Below are positions 32,956 through 45,121 of a stretch of 64,000 nucleotides of DNA, piece after piece. The notes under the pieces are model-generated. The model was not told the DNA's origin. It ran no database searches and saw only the letters and a program-made list of their open reading frames with translations. Source of the DNA: Ditylenchus dipsaci (lineage: Eukaryota > Nematoda > Chromadorea > Rhabditida > Anguinidae); NCBI GenBank assembly GCA_004194705.1, contig SADC01001322.1, forward strand, positions 1 through 64,000, written 5' to 3'. Positions within the stretch are counted from its first letter, which is position 1. Each line of letters begins with the position of its first letter. The position numbers and the translations under genes are program-made.

Positions 32956-34753
32956 TAAGCGTTGGCTGACATCAGACTGAGCCTTTCACAATTCATTTTG
33001 TTGACAACTCAGCCTTTTGACAACTCAGCCTTTTGACAACTCATCCTTTTGACAATTCGGAAAATCGAAATTCGAACTTTCGAAATTCGTCTTAAGACGA
33101 TTCATTCGAATCATCATTCAAATTTTTGTTAGCTCATTCGAACGAGGATTCATTCATTCTGTATCTCAGACGACATATTGTTCATATCTCTGTTGTTAAG
33201 AAATAACCGGCGGGGTACCAAAAAAAACGACCGCCAACAACCCTAGTGCATAGACGTTTCCCAAAATAAAACTTTTTTCAAACAACAGGAGGGACCAAGG
33301 CAGATTTTTAAGTTTCTTTTAGAATTTTTTTTAGATTGTGTCCGAATCACTCAAAACCGTCCTAAACCATCGCAAACCACCTCGAATACCCTCAAATCGC
33401 CCTAAACATCAAACCCATAAATGAGAAATAAAAATTTCTTAAAAATAAAAAATAACATGTTTTTCTAACTTAAAATTATGTGGAGAATCAGGTTTGTTAA
33501 GACCGAAATCAATATTTCACCCACGCAAACCCCAAAACGTGCGGTGGGTTACTCTTGGTCAGATGAATATCCGCCTGGATGGCCTGAAAGTTAAAATTTC
33601 TTAAGAATAAAAAATAAACCGATTTTTCTAACTTAAAATTGTGTGAGTGATTGGATTTTTTTAAGTCTAAAGTTGAGATTTCACACGCTCCAACTTTAAG
33701 GTACCACCTCGCCAGGTGGTACCACCTGGCCATCCAACTGGATGGCCTAAAATAAAATGGTTAATTTTAAATGAAAAATCAATTTTTCCAAACTAAAATT
33801 TGTGTGAGGAATTGGGCTTGTCAAGACCGAAAAAGCAGTTTTATCTACCCAACCCAAACTTATGGTGGTTACCACCTGGACAGGTTGATATCCAGGTAAC
33901 TCCAGAGTAGGGGTATATCCACCCAAATGACCTGAAAAGTCAAGCGCTTGTCTTTAAAATTATGGTAAAATAAGGTACGTGACTAGGTGAATTTGAACCA
34001 GCAACCATCTTCAGCGTGGTCGACTTAGTGCACAAAAATTGTTTTGGAACCCGAAAACCGTGAAAAAAAATTTCGATCCAAGTGGACGACCACTTGGTTT
34101 GGTCTCTCTGGATGGGGTTCTGAGCGATTCTAAGGGGTGATGCAGAGGTTGCTGGTTCAAATCCACCTAGTCACGTACCTTATTTTTTATTATAATTTCG
34201 AGTGTTTGATTGGTGAAGAGGTCCATATACTCATCACCAAGGTTGCTGGTTCGAAGCTCCAACCAATGGCCATATACATATAGTAAGAGCAGTGTTTTCA
34301 AAAATGAGAATGAGAATACAGAATGAGAATGAGAATTGTCAGAATGAGAATTGCTCATAACTCAATTTTTTCATGGAAAAATGCCAAATCTGATATGGAT
34401 GACCTATATCTACTTTTTAATTCTAAGTATAGATCATCTATATCAGATTTGGCATTTTTCATGAAAAAAACCGAATTATGAGAAATTCTCATTCTCATTC
34501 TGTATTCTCATTTTTGAAAACACTGGTATAGAGTGAAGATACATCCGAAAAGATATATGGGTGCTAATAAGTAAGAATATACAACAATACGAATCTAAAT
34601 ACGGATGAGTTGTCAATAATTACAATGTTGTTTCGACACGATAATCAAAAATTTGAATTTGAAAAAGCCGAATTGTCAAAAGGCTGAGTTGTCAAAAGGC
34701 TGAGTTGTCAACAAAATGAATTTTGAAAGGCTCAGTCTGATGTCAGCCCTTAA
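32956..34753. repeat. Foldback with TTGACAACTCAGCC words
   Basis: Arms 32956-33070 and 34655-34753 are inverted: TGACATCAGACTGAGCC and TTGACAACTCAGCCTTT on one side, complements on the other. The interior includes AGGTGG satellite units (33480-33900). It also holds a CAGTGTTTTCAAAA-ended hairpin at 34290-34527 with GAATGAGAAT words. An ORF at 32611-32958 upstream has no recognisable similarity. Confidence 0.7.
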
Positions 34754-34976
34754 GCGTCTCCGACGACGGTTATCCCCCGCCAATTCAATTTTTTTTCTTT
34801 AACGTTGGAATTACGTACGAATTTTTCAACTTGGTTTCTAACAAAACTATACCCAAAATTAAATTCTAGGCCTTGTGTTGTTAGAAACCAAGCTCGAAAA
34901 TTAGTACAAAAGTCGACTGATTAGGCAAAAAAATTGAATTGGCGTGGGACAGTTCAAAACAGGTGACAATGACCCT

Positions 34977-35493
34977 TTAAAGCGTTACAACGCATTTGGG
35001 CACATCGCATTTGGGCACCCGCATTTGGGCACCCGCATTTGGGCACACCGCATTTGGGCACCCGCATTTGGGCCCCCGCATTTGGGCACCGCATTTTGAC
35101 TGATTTATGTCTTAAGTATGTATGTGTGCTCATTTTAACCCAAATCCAACAAGCATCATGTGACCCGAAGGGGCAAGCTACTTATGAGCAAGGCTTTTGA
35201 TCACAAATGCATATAGGGGTCTTTTTTTGCATGACTCTAGTGACCGAAACAGGGTAGAACAGGGCCTTTAAACTAAACGTTTACACACTTTCGGTCGAAA
35301 ATTTGAATGAGGGACCTATAGGAGCTGAAATGAATACAAATTTTATTATAAAACAGTAACATATTGATACATTTCAATTTATAATTTGAAAATATGGAAC
35401 TTTAAAATCGGGGCCCAAATGCGGTGCCCAAATGCGGGGGCCCAAATGCGGGTGCCCAAATGCGATGTGCCCAAATGCGTAGTAACCCTTTAA
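34977..35493. mobile_element. TTAA-flanked element, word CGCATTTGGGCAC
   Basis: TTAA at both ends, then AAGCGTTACAACGC and the near-complement GCGTAGTAACCCT. The word GCATTTGGGCACC is present seven times on the left (35000-35090) and five times inverted on the right (35405-35480). The centre holds a degenerate foldback core (35100-35200). Confidence 0.7.
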
Positions 35494-35635
35494 AGCCTTT
35501 TCGTGGTTTCTCAGAGACATTTTCAGGCTAACTCAAAGCAAGAAGAAAAATAAGACGCATATGGAGCTAAAACGATTAACAAAAAAGGCCAAATACAAAA
35601 AAACAAGACTGTTTAGCTGTGAGATTCAACAAATT

Positions 35636-35641
35636 TTTATT
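35636..35641 (-). terminator. Poly(A) signal of the ANP32 gene
   Basis: AATAAA on the minus strand, about 100 bases beyond the stop codon of the ANP32 gene and the only canonical hexamer in that interval. Confidence 0.55.
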
Positions 35642-35743
35642 ATTCATAGGCAACCATCGGAAATGATATGCAAACATAACAAGGAACAATACATTTGGGC
35701 GGAGAACGAAAATTCCTGATGAATTAGGATTGTCTACAACACC

Positions 35744-38465
35744 TTAATTTGGAACCTCTTCGTCATCACTCTCCTCATCAACAACGTCATCACTAGAATC
35801 TTCTTCATCTTCTTCGCCATTAACGTCAAGTCCGTTGAGATATTCCAGATTTGGAATTATTTCAAACACTTTCTTCGGATAGCCAGCAGTTTTTTCCAAA
35901 GGGCAGTCCATGACATCTAGGCACACCAGGTTCGCAAGATTCTTGAGAGGCAAAAGCTTTTCAATTTCCTAAGAGATAAAAAAACAACATTAATTAAATT
36001 CAGAGTGTTACAGATTATAATTACAGGGTGTATCAAATATTCGTAATACTTTAAAGCCCCGATAACTTCTTTCCTACACCCTTTTTTACATCTGCTTCAA
36101 TGATTAACTTTGCTCGCCCTAACAACTTTTTGGTGTAAAAAACAAAAACAATATTTTTGCTTGGCCCCCGTTCGGGCCCTGTCCACGCAGAGTTTATACA
36201 CAGACCGGGACCAAAACCACAGGGGGGCCAAGCAAAATTGTGTTTTCGAGTTTTTGTCATTTAGAATATGGTTGTAGGTAATATTTTTCTTTCCACCAAC
36301 CCAACGTGACATTCACATTGAACCTATGGCTATACAAGCCTGTTCAAGTTACTTTTCCAAGTTGGCTGTGACGCAGTCTGAGAGCAGCATTTTGTTGAAA
36401 AAGGTCTTTTTAAATAACCCAACATAATTCTGCTCGATATTAAGTTCCCCATCTTATAAACTGCCTTAAAAGAAGATCATTATCGGCAAAGGACAGGGTG
36501 TCTGCAAAAGGTCTAAGCTCATTAGAGGCTTTTCAATAAGGTTGTTGAATTTTCATAGGAAAATCTTTCGTGACCATTGTCGAAATTCTCGGCAAATCTT
36601 TTATTCGACAAGCAGGCTATCCCGGTGGATATCCACCTGGTCAGATGGTACCAACCTTAGGCTTTGGGTGGAATAAACAGCAATTTTAAATAAAGGTTTT
36701 AAATTCGCCCTGATGATTGCTTGAAAAATTTTGACACTTTTTAATACGCTGAGCAAATGGTTTCGCAAAGTCTGCAATTGCCATATCACAACCCATATCA
36801 CAACCCAAGTTAAAAATTTTCAATCTAAAATTTGCGCCAAAAAAGTGGATTTGCGCCAAAAAAAAGTGTTTTTGCGCCAAAAAAAATTGTCCTTTTTTTT
36901 GGCTAAATTTCGGAACACCCACCCCAGTCAATTTCGGTATACCCACCCCAGTCAATTTTGGAACGCCACTTCATTTAATCCAGTAATACACGCCTAATGC
37001 CACCCCACATTTGAAAGCTTAGAGTGTTAGCTACACAATGATGCAAAAATTTCTCAGTTCAGTCCACTAAAATCAATTTATTTAAATAAAAAAGACTAGA
37101 ACCATTTCGAATATTTCATTTTCTTTTCGAGGCTATTTTTATTAAAATAAATTGACTTTAGTGAACAGAACGAAGAAATTTTTACATCATCGTGTAGCTA
37201 ACACTCTAAGCTTTTAATTGTGGGGTAGCATTAGGGGTGTATCACTAAATTAAATGGAGTGGGTATACCGAAATTGACTGGGGTGGGTGTTCCGAAACTG
37301 TGCCTTTTTTTAACAAAAACAACAAGAAAATTAGTCAATCGAATATTTATTCGCAAACCATTGACCAAACCAGGAGGTGAAAAGAACAACCAGAAAAACA
37401 TCCAAAATCATAAGAACAACCAGGAGGTGGAAACAAAAAAATTCGTTCTAAAACAAAAAAAATTTCGATTTGCTTAATTTTTTTGACTCTGGGGGGGGGG
37501 GGGGAGGAGGGATGGTTCTTATATTAGAGGAGGTCTTATATTTTTCGTTCATCCTCTAGGGGGTGTTCTATTAGAGGGGGGTCTTATAATAGAGAGGGGT
37601 CTTCTATTAGAGGAAATACGGTAGACATTTAATTCGGTCCAAGAGAACTTACTTGAGATCTATTACGTACTTATTTATTAGAACAAAAACCTACCTTAAT
37701 GTCATTTCCAGAAAGATTGACATGAGTGAGCTGCGGACAACGCTTCACCAACACATCCAAGCTAGCACTCAATTTGTTATCAGACAGATCGATGCTCATC
37801 AAAGACTCCAATTTCGGAAGACCTTTAAGAGTGCTCAGTGCATTGCCGTTCAGCGCCAAGATTACACTAAACCAATAATTCAAAATAATTTCGAAAAATT
37901 TCAAAAATTCTAATTTTGACAGTAACACTGACAATGACATCAGAATGATAGTGACAATGACACTGGAATATTTAATCGAGGGTCACTGTTATTCTGATGT
38001 CACTGGCAGTGTCACTGTCATACTTGGAAAGACTGGTTATGAGGCGAATTAATTGCTTTATTAAAATTGCCGAGCTACATGCTCATCTAAAAACCTTAAA
38101 AAACACAGAGAGAGAGTAATAGAAATTCATTAGGAGATATTAGTAAATGGGAATGCTCTTTTGCTGGAGATTGACCCCAAGAAATCCAAAAAAATATTTT
38201 TCGATAAGGGTGGATTTTTTAAAAATATGTTTGCTATAGAGCTTCGTTTCGCAAGTTAATCGCAAATGAACAACAGCGACTGGCCTTGCGGCCAACTCTA
38301 TTTGCAAGTTAAGAACAAAGTTACATATTATTACGTCAAAACTTACAGATTGGAAAATTCATCGGTCAACCCTTCAATAGCTAGTGCATCACAATTGTCC
38401 AGCTGGAGCTCAATAACTTCCGACGGTTCTTTGCCATTGAGCTGAGTTTTGATAAGCGCTTCCAT
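35744..38465 (-). CDS. ANP32: ANP32-type acidic leucine-rich nuclear phosphoprotein
   Basis: Three exons: 38347-38465, 37695-37866 and 35744-35968. Donors are GTAAGT and GTAGGT, acceptors TGGTTTAG and TCTCTTAG. They join to 171 residues from ATG at 38465. ANP32 proteins are nuclear histone-binding chaperones and phosphatase inhibitors. Residues 1-40 match the capping start (EALIKTQ, IELQLDNCDA, GLTDEFSN). Then follow LRR units with LPKLESLMSIDLSDNKLS and CPQLTHVNLSGNDIK. The C-terminal LRR cap has VFEIIPNLEYLNGLD. The acidic tail is short, about 25 residues (EEDEEDSSDD to DDEEVPN), against some 80-100 in vertebrate ANP32A. The lysine-rich nuclear signal common after the tail is not present. 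The frame is intact, so this seems a working gene despite transposon-filled introns. Confidence 0.9.
35969..37694. repeat. Repeats in ANP32 intron 2
   Basis: The 1.7-kb intron carries a stretch near 36100-36250 with GGGACCAAAACCACAGG. It also has an AGGTGG unit (36620-36680) and a foldback at 36690-37310 with the word AATTGACTGGGGTGGGT. A CCGTA-type right end with CTTCTATTAGAGGAAATACGG is at 37490-37620, without partner. Intron 1 (37867-38346) has a small hairpin with TGACAGTGACACTG words at 37918-38028. Confidence 0.6.
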
Positions 38466-38510
38466 TTTCAACGATGAACTCTTTGAAACAACTGTCGACA
38501 GCACCAATAT
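38466..38510 (-). promoter_or_regulatory. 5' leader of ANP32 with possible upstream splice acceptor
   Basis: The 45 bases before the ATG are preceded by CTTCGATTGCAG ending at 38511. That could be the acceptor of a leader intron or a trans-splice acceptor. No TATA-like element was picked out with confidence. Confidence 0.35.
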
Positions 38511-38605
38511 CTGCAATCGAAGACAGTGTAAGTAATTTTGCCACCAAAAATAGAAGTAGCACAGTCAAATCTCACATACAGACGACGCTCGATTAAACCT
38601 ACCTC

Positions 38606-39328
38606 CAGGATTGTTCAAGCGCCGGCGGAGCGCCGGCGCTTATAGCGCCGGCGCTTAAGCGCCGGCGCTGACCCGGCGCTCCGCCGTTTTCAAAATAAGC
38701 GCCGGCGCCAGCTAAGCGCCGGCGCTTAAAGCGCCGGCGCTTAGCCGGCGCTCCGCCGGGTATCCGACTAAGCGCCGGCGCTTAGGCGGAGCTTATGTGG
38801 TGGTTATCTTGGATACCGGATAATGATTTTTCTACTTAACTGTACTTTAACGTCACTGCTTGAAAAATAACAGTGAAGATTTTATTAAATATAAACGCAG
38901 AGTGTAAATATTTAAAAAGCTGTATTGATCATTACAAGTGTTATAATGCTGTTGAAAGTTTTCATGTTGCAGGAATTTTAAAAATAATGTATAACCTTTA
39001 ATAAACAGTTCAGATCGTTAATTTATTTTCATAAGATTAAACCCTCCAAATCGAAAAATTTGAATTCGATCTCGAGATCTTAAGTTTTTAAAATAAATAA
39101 TATAATAATAATAATAATAATAAAATAAATAAATAAGCGCCGGCGCTCCGCCGGATTCAGAATAAGCGCCGGCGCTTAGCCGGCGCTCCCCCGGTTTTAG
39201 AATAAGCGCCGGCGCTGAGCCGGCGCTCCGCCGTTTTCAAATAAGCGCCGGCGCCAGCTAAGCGCCGGCGCTTAAGGCGCCGGCGCTTAGCCGGCGCTCC
39301 GCCGGGTAGCCGGCGCTTAAACATCCTG
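38606..39328. mobile_element. GC-rich hAT-type MITE, copy 1
   Basis: Starts CAGGATTGTTCAAGCGCC, ends GCGCTTAAACATCCTG, flanked by a perfect CCTACCTC (38598-38605 and 39329-39336). Clusters of AAGCGCCGGCGCTTA words at both ends enclose an AT-rich centre with an AATAATAATA tract. It is a near-copy of 44241-44970. Confidence 0.9.
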
Positions 39329-39336
39329 CCTACCTC

Positions 39337-41260
39337 CTAGGCCGGATTCAGTGTACGTTAAATTTAGCGTCGACTGTAACACGACTCCAAAAGTTCGGTA
39401 CTGTTCAAAAGCATCGTGACAAATTCTACTTTACCATTTTACTTTGACTAGAGCACCCCTTGAGTTAAGTTTTGTGTTCAAGTATTTTGCCAAATCTAAT
39501 TTATCGGTCTAGTCAGAAAAATAGTAGGATTTCTCTTTTACCGATCATTTTTAAATAAATAAATAAATATGGATAAAGCTGATGGATGATGGATAAAGCT
39601 TTTTTATGCTGCAAAAAGATTTCTTTTGCTGCAAATATTATTGCCGCAAAAGACTTTTTTTTTTTTGCTGAAAATCGGTTTTTCTGTTGGCTCTAGGTGA
39701 ATTGATCAACGATAAATTGATCAATGGTGAATTGGTCAACGGAATTTTGAATTGACAGGGTTTGTTGCTACAAATTCAATTTGAAACATCTCCTCTCCCA
39801 ATTGATCAGCGATTTGGCTAATTTACTTTTTGATCAACAGAGTAAACAAGTGTTAATATGACCTTATTATCCTATAATCAGAAATTATGTCCGCCTTGGT
39901 CTGCAAGTCGTATTTTGGATTGTTCTTAGACTTAGTATTAGTGTAAGTTAGGCGCAGGATAGGCCAGCAAAAACTCCCTGATTAACCGAAGGCTGGGAGT
40001 GAGAAAAAAAGAAAAAACACCTAAGGGACAGAGAAACAATTTGTTTTTACTTCTTTTATAATTCCAAAATGGTCGAATTCCAATTTTTGGAAACTATTCA
40101 GCATGGGCAAATAATTTGTGCTATCTGTATTAAATATAGGTGCCTAGAAAGATTTGTAAAAAAATGCTTTGGAATTATTAACATGTTCGAAACTGAGGTA
40201 GTCTCCATCATCCAAGTGGACGTCCTGCTGGAAAACTTGAGTACACTCTGATAACTAGGCGACAAAAAACTTACTTTCTATATTTCTCGAACTACTTTCT
40301 AGAAGTACTCAGGGCATCATTTTAGGCAATATAGAATTGTTTGTTCGACCATTCTGAATGATCTCCAAAAATTAGTTGTCCACCACCCTGGATTGAGTAT
40401 CTTATCAGAATATTGAGATTCTGGTTAGCCAAAACAGGATTTTGGACCTAACAAACTGTTTTCAACACACAATTTTGGATCGTGTAGCATAAGTCGAATA
40501 GCAGGTTCGGTCATATTAATCCGTTGATCAATTTACCGGTTGACCAATTCACCGTTGATCAATTTACCGTCGCCCAAACTGTTCATGTCCGGAAAGATTT
40601 TGAACGGAGAGTTAAAAAATTTGAGATAACAATTGAAAATAATGGGCCGCGGTAAATTCACCCTCTTAATTGTTGAGGTTATAAGTTAGAATCCTGGTGG
40701 TAGCAGAAATTATATTTTTTGAAGAACAGTCATAAGACGATCAGTAAGCCTCAGGGCAGGTAGGAAAACCACCTCGTACCTCCCCTATATGGGTATCAAC
40801 CATAGAATCCGAAATTTTGGGTTTAGCTGTAAATAATTAAGAATCATTGTACCTTATCCAGAATTGTGTCCTGAACACAGTTTTTAACGATCGATTTCGA
40901 GATTATTGGGTATAAACCCAAAATCTGAAAATTAGAATCGGTAGAGCTCGTGGGAGTTAAGAAAATGCAATAAACAGGTTTGCAAAATGTTTTCTCTGAG
41001 CTGGGATATGAGTGCTCAAAGTCGAGGGGCCGGATTATTAGAGGGGGCCGGATTAATAAAGGTTTTACGGTAACTGTTTTGGTCCACTCGATCCATGTCT
41101 GGGTACAAGTGGTAATCTGGGTGTCCACGTGGGGCAAATTTTTCTATTATTATTTTTGCTTCAAAAAGCTTTTTCGTGCACTAATTCCAATAATCTAATA
41201 ATTGCTTGTAAGTAAAAAAAATATTGGTATTGGGATATTGGGGTACCGCTTTCAGAAATA
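39337..41260. repeat. Gene-free stretch with GAATTGATCAACG foldback
   Basis: GGTGAATTGATCAACG-type words near 39690-39745 return inverted at 40525-40580. A CTGCAAAAAGATTTC word run is at 39605-39670. A CCGTA-type right end with GGCCGGATTATTAGAGG is near 41020-41070. No exon was recognised. Confidence 0.5.
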
Positions 41261-41349
41261 TTGGTAAAGTCAAACCTCGATATAGTGGATATAGTCCCCT
41301 CAAGTTCGTTCCCACCTAGGGTCCGACACTTTTTTTAACCCCATTTTTA

Positions 41350-42340
41350 AAATAATTTAGGCTCATACTGATTTGGTTTGCGAAAAGGCTGAAATATGCC
41401 ACGAAAAAGATTATTTCTGCCACGAAAAACGACATACCACGAAAAAGCGGAAATGTGCCACGAAAAAGCTGAAATGTACCACGAAAAAGCTGAATTGTGC
41501 CACGAAAAAAAATATTTATGCCTTTTTCTGTCCAAGACCAACCAAATTTTGCAATATTTTGCAAGAATTCAAATTTTTTAATCATGAAATAACTTGGACC
41601 CCTCAGAATCCCACTCCGGAATGGCCAAAAGCCCCTGAAAGTTGGTTTTTTGGGGGTTTACTAATTGGGAGTGAACTTTTTGCGAAAATTCGATTGAGCG
41701 GATCAGAATCCCGGTCCGATCGGCTGAATCACTCAGAATTCCAGGTTTATGGTGGTTTTGAGTGGTTCTGGGTGGAATTCTGAGTGATTCAGCCGATCAG
41801 ACCGGGATTCTGATCCGCTCAATCGAATTTTCGCAAAAAGTTTACCCCCTTTAGTAAACCCCCAAAAGCCAACTTTCAGGGGCTTCTGGCCATTCCGGGT
41901 GGGATTCTGAGGGATCCAAGTTATTTCATGACTAAAAAATTTGAATTCTTGCAAAATATTGCAAAATTTGGTTGGTCTTGGACAGAAAAAGGCATAAATA
42001 TTTTTTTCGTGGCACAATTCAGCTTTTTCGTGGTACATTTCAGCTTTTTCGTGGCACATTTCCGCTTTTTCGTGGTACAGTCAAACCTCGATAATCCGCC
42101 ACCCCATGGGACCGATCCGAGGGTGGCGGATTATCGAGGTGGCGGTTTAGCGGGGGTAAACATTGTTGAGTTTCTCTGATGGCCAACCAAATCAGGCTTC
42201 TCGAGGGTGGCGGTTTATCGAGGGGCGGTTTAGCGGGGTGGCGGATTATCGAGGTTTGACTGTATGTCGTTTTTCGTGGCAGAAATAATCTTTTTCGTGG
42301 CATATTTCAGCCTTTTCGCAAACCAAATCAGTTTATGCCA
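41350..42340. repeat. Palindrome of about 1 kb with CCACGAAAAAGCTGAAATG words
   Basis: The arms are nearly perfect, centred near 41770. Each has five copies of TGCCACGAAAAAGCTGAA or its complement, then matching sequence down to GATTCAGCCGATC. The right arm carries the insertion 42078-42262. Confidence 0.85.
42078..42262. mobile_element. pogo-type MITE, word GATAATCCGCCACC
   Basis: Starts CAGTCAAACCTCGATAATCC and ends GGATTATCGAGGTTTGACTG. TA at 42076-42077 and 42263-42264. GGTGGCGG(A/T)TT words are repeated five times. The left arm of the host palindrome (CGACATACCACG near 41428) shows the site with a single TA. Confidence 0.9.
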
Positions 42341-42689
42341 ATAATTTATCGATTCTGTTTTGACAGTCTGGTCGCAAATATCGTAAGGATTCCGATTTTG
42401 CCGATCGTTTTTTAAAAACTAAATAGTTTTTGCATTTAAAAATCAAAACCTCGATATAGTGGCCCTCTAATTTTTTTAAGGAGGGCCACTATATCGAGGT
42501 TTTGCTTTTTAAATGCAAAAACTATTTAGTTTTTAAAAACGATCGGCAAAATCGGAATCCTTACGATATTTGCGACCAGACTGTCAAAATAGAATCGATA
42601 AATTATTTTAAAAATGGGGTTAAAAAAAGTGTCGGACCCTAGGTGGGAACGAACTTGAGGGGGGCCACTATATCGAGGTTTGACTGTAT

Positions 42690-43290
42690 TGCTATTGGGT
42701 TTGGCCAAATATTGTAATCAAAAAATTTTGCCTGCGGTGCAATTTTTCCCCCAAAATTTTCATTATATTGTTATTGGCATATTGGGATATTGGCCCCCGT
42801 TTTCGAGAAAATATTGGTATTGGGATATTGGGGTACCGCTTTCAAAAATATTGGTATTGGGGTTTAGGTGAGAGGAATATATTGGTATTGGGTTATTGGG
42901 GTAAGCCAAATCGTCAGCTCTAGAATTTACTGCGGGTGAATTTACCTAGAGCCGAAAATAATTGTTGATTTTTGTGTTGGTGCTTCCTCTCATTCACCAA
43001 GTTTTATCCTATAATATTTTTATGATATAATGCTGCACTCAGTGGGAGTAACACTACGTGTCCAATGACGCGGCAAAAGTCGCAGTCACAGTCACAGTGT
43101 GTGTCCAATGACGCGTCAAAATGTGTGACTGCGACGTAAATTCAAATCGGTTTGGAGCGTCAGTCGCAGTCACAGTCACACTTTTCCGCGTCATTGGACA
43201 CGTAGTGTAAGTAAATTGAGTAAATCATCCATGCTGATCACGAATTCCGTGTCAGAATTTAGGTTTTGCCAGCCAATTTTTTTTTACTTT
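42690..43290. repeat. ATATTGGTATTGGG repeats and a CACTACGTG element
   Basis: At 42695-42905 (and 41222-41265) TATTGGTATTGGGATATTGG is repeated imperfectly. At 43054-43207 an element with ends CACTACGTGTCCAATGACGC and the complement contains CGCAGTCACAGTCACA words. No gene was seen. Confidence 0.6.
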
Positions 43291-43721
43291 GAAGTTGTTT
43301 AATTATGGGAAGGAGACCAAGGGAGACCAAGGTATATTTTTAATTATCACAGGTTTAAATACTGGTGGCAGGTCCATTTTACGCCGAACTCAAATACTTC
43401 TTCCAACAACAATTTTTAACAATTTTTCTATTTGTTTTTCTAAAAAACATAAAAACAAAATGATAAACTTCAAGCACAATGCCAAAAAATTTAAACACCA
43501 GTTTTTTCACCCATTTAATAATAGCGTTTAGACGTCTTCAAAGTCACTTCTACATTATAAAAACGATAGCAAAGTTTTTTTCTGACACTTTTTTTACATG
43601 CAAAATAGATTTTATGAAAAACACATTTTGCCTAAAAACTCAGTTTTTAGGCTTTCCCGTAGATCAATGTCCTGTGGGACAAATCCCTATATTTATATAA
43701 TCCCGAGATTGTATATCAAAA

Positions 43722-44226
43722 CCTCGACCCTACTTGGATATACCCCCCCCCCCCCAAATCAACTTTTTTTAAAAGTGTTTCCAAACACCTTATATCGACC
43801 TAAAATGGCCTCAGAAGGTCAAAAAAGACATTATTTTTAACTTCTGGCATTTTTGTTCAAGAGTCTTGCTCGGAATTATGTCTAAGGTAAGTGAGTGCGC
43901 GCATCTCTAACCAACCAAGCCCCCTGCGCCCCCGAAGGGGGCGCAGGGGGCTTGTTTGCTTGGGGTTGAGATGTGTCTATGTTCAACATCTTCTTTTTCA
44001 AACTAAATTGGCCCATTTTTTGTCCATTTCCACCCAAATACAGACCTAAATCCCTTTAGAAATGGTCAAAATGGGTGATTTTCGGTGGTCCCAAAACTCA
44101 GTTTTTTATTGACCAGAACTCAAAAATAATGCCTTTTTTGAACTCCTGAGGCCATTTTAGGTCGATATAGGGTGTTTGGAAACACTTTGAAAAAAGTTGA
44201 TTTGGGGGGGGGGTATATCCAAGAAG
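43722..44226. repeat. Foldback element, G-run family, word CTACTTGGATATACCCC
   Basis: The left end CCTACTTGGATATACCCCC and the right end GGGGGTATATCCAAGAAG are complements with one or two differences. The arms share GTGTTTCCAAACACC. The core at 43860-43985 has the GTCTAAGGTAAGTGAGTGCG and CCCCCTGCGCCCCC motifs. Confidence 0.8.
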
Positions 44227-44240
44227 CGCCAAAACCTCGT

Positions 44241-44970
44241 CAGGATTGTTCAAGCGCCGGCGGAGCGCCGGCGCTTATAGCGCCGGCGCTTAAGCGCCGG
44301 CGCTGACCCGGCGCTCCGCCGTTTTCAAAATAAGCGCCGGCGCCAGCTAAGCGCCGGCGCTTAAAGCGCCGGCGCTTAGCCGGCGCTCCGCCGGGTATCC
44401 GACTAAGCGCCGGCGCTTAGGCGGAGCTTATGTGGTGGTTATCTTGGATACCGGATAATGATTTTTCTACTTAACTGTACTTTAACGTCACTGCTTGAAA
44501 AATAACAGTGAAGATTTTATTAAATATAAACGCAGAGTGTAAATATTTAAAAAGCTGTATTGATCATTACAAGTGTTATAATGCTGTTGAAAGTTTTCAT
44601 GTTGCAGGAATTTTAAAAATAATGTATAACCTTTAATAAACAGTTCAGATCGTTAATTTTATTTTCATAAGATTAAACCCCTCCAAATCGAAAAAATTTG
44701 AATTCGATCTCGAGATCTTAAGTTTTTAAAATAAATAATAAATAATAATAATAATAATAATAAAATAAATAAATAAGCGCCGGCGCTCCGCCGGATTCAG
44801 AATAAGCGCCGGCGCTTAGCCGGCGCTCCCCCGGTTTTAGAATAAGCGCCGGCGCTGAGCCGGCGCTCCGCCGTTTTCAAAATAAGCGCCGGCGCCAGCT
44901 AAGCGCCGGCGCTTAAGGCGCCGGCGCTTAGCCGGCGCTCCGCCGGGTAGCCGGCGCTTAAACAATCCTG
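44241..44970. mobile_element. GC-rich hAT-type MITE, copy 2
   Basis: Starts CAGGATTGTTCAAGCGCC, ends GCGCTTAAACAATCCTG, perfect flanking AACCTCGT (44233-44240 and 44971-44978). It differs from the copy at 38606-39328 only by a handful of single-base changes and small indels. Confidence 0.9.
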
Positions 44971-45121
44971 AACCTCGTACCGTTTTTTAACTTGCCCAGC
45001 CACATGCTGATGTTATGTTTTGTTTTGATTTCCAAATTAATGATTATTCGTATGTTTTAAATGCCTGAAATGAAGGTCTTCGAATGGTCTATTGGTTCGA
45101 TTGGAAAACAATATCTTTTTC

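Larger units (their letters stand above)
41266..42687. mobile_element. pogo-type element, word CGATATAGTGG, enclosing a large palindrome
   Basis: The left end AGTCAAACCTCGATATAGTGG has lost its first base; the right end is CCACTATATCGAGGTTTGACTG, followed by TA. The arms share GTTCGTTCCCACCTAGGGTC and GTGTCGGACC in complement. The interior 41340-42345 is a separate palindrome. A further hairpin at about 42395-42540 repeats the CGATATAGTGGCC word. Confidence 0.7.

Noticed and set aside
32611..32958. A 115-codon plus-strand frame
   Set aside because: No conserved motif; it contains a common repeat motif (CTGAATCTTAGCTACAAA) and simple GAGTGTCGAC repeats.
38616..39330. CRISPR-like array (regular GCGCCGGCGCTTA repeats with short spacers)
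   Set aside because: The repeats are irregular, palindromic and bounded by hAT ends with a target duplication; the sequence is eukaryotic and has no cas genes.
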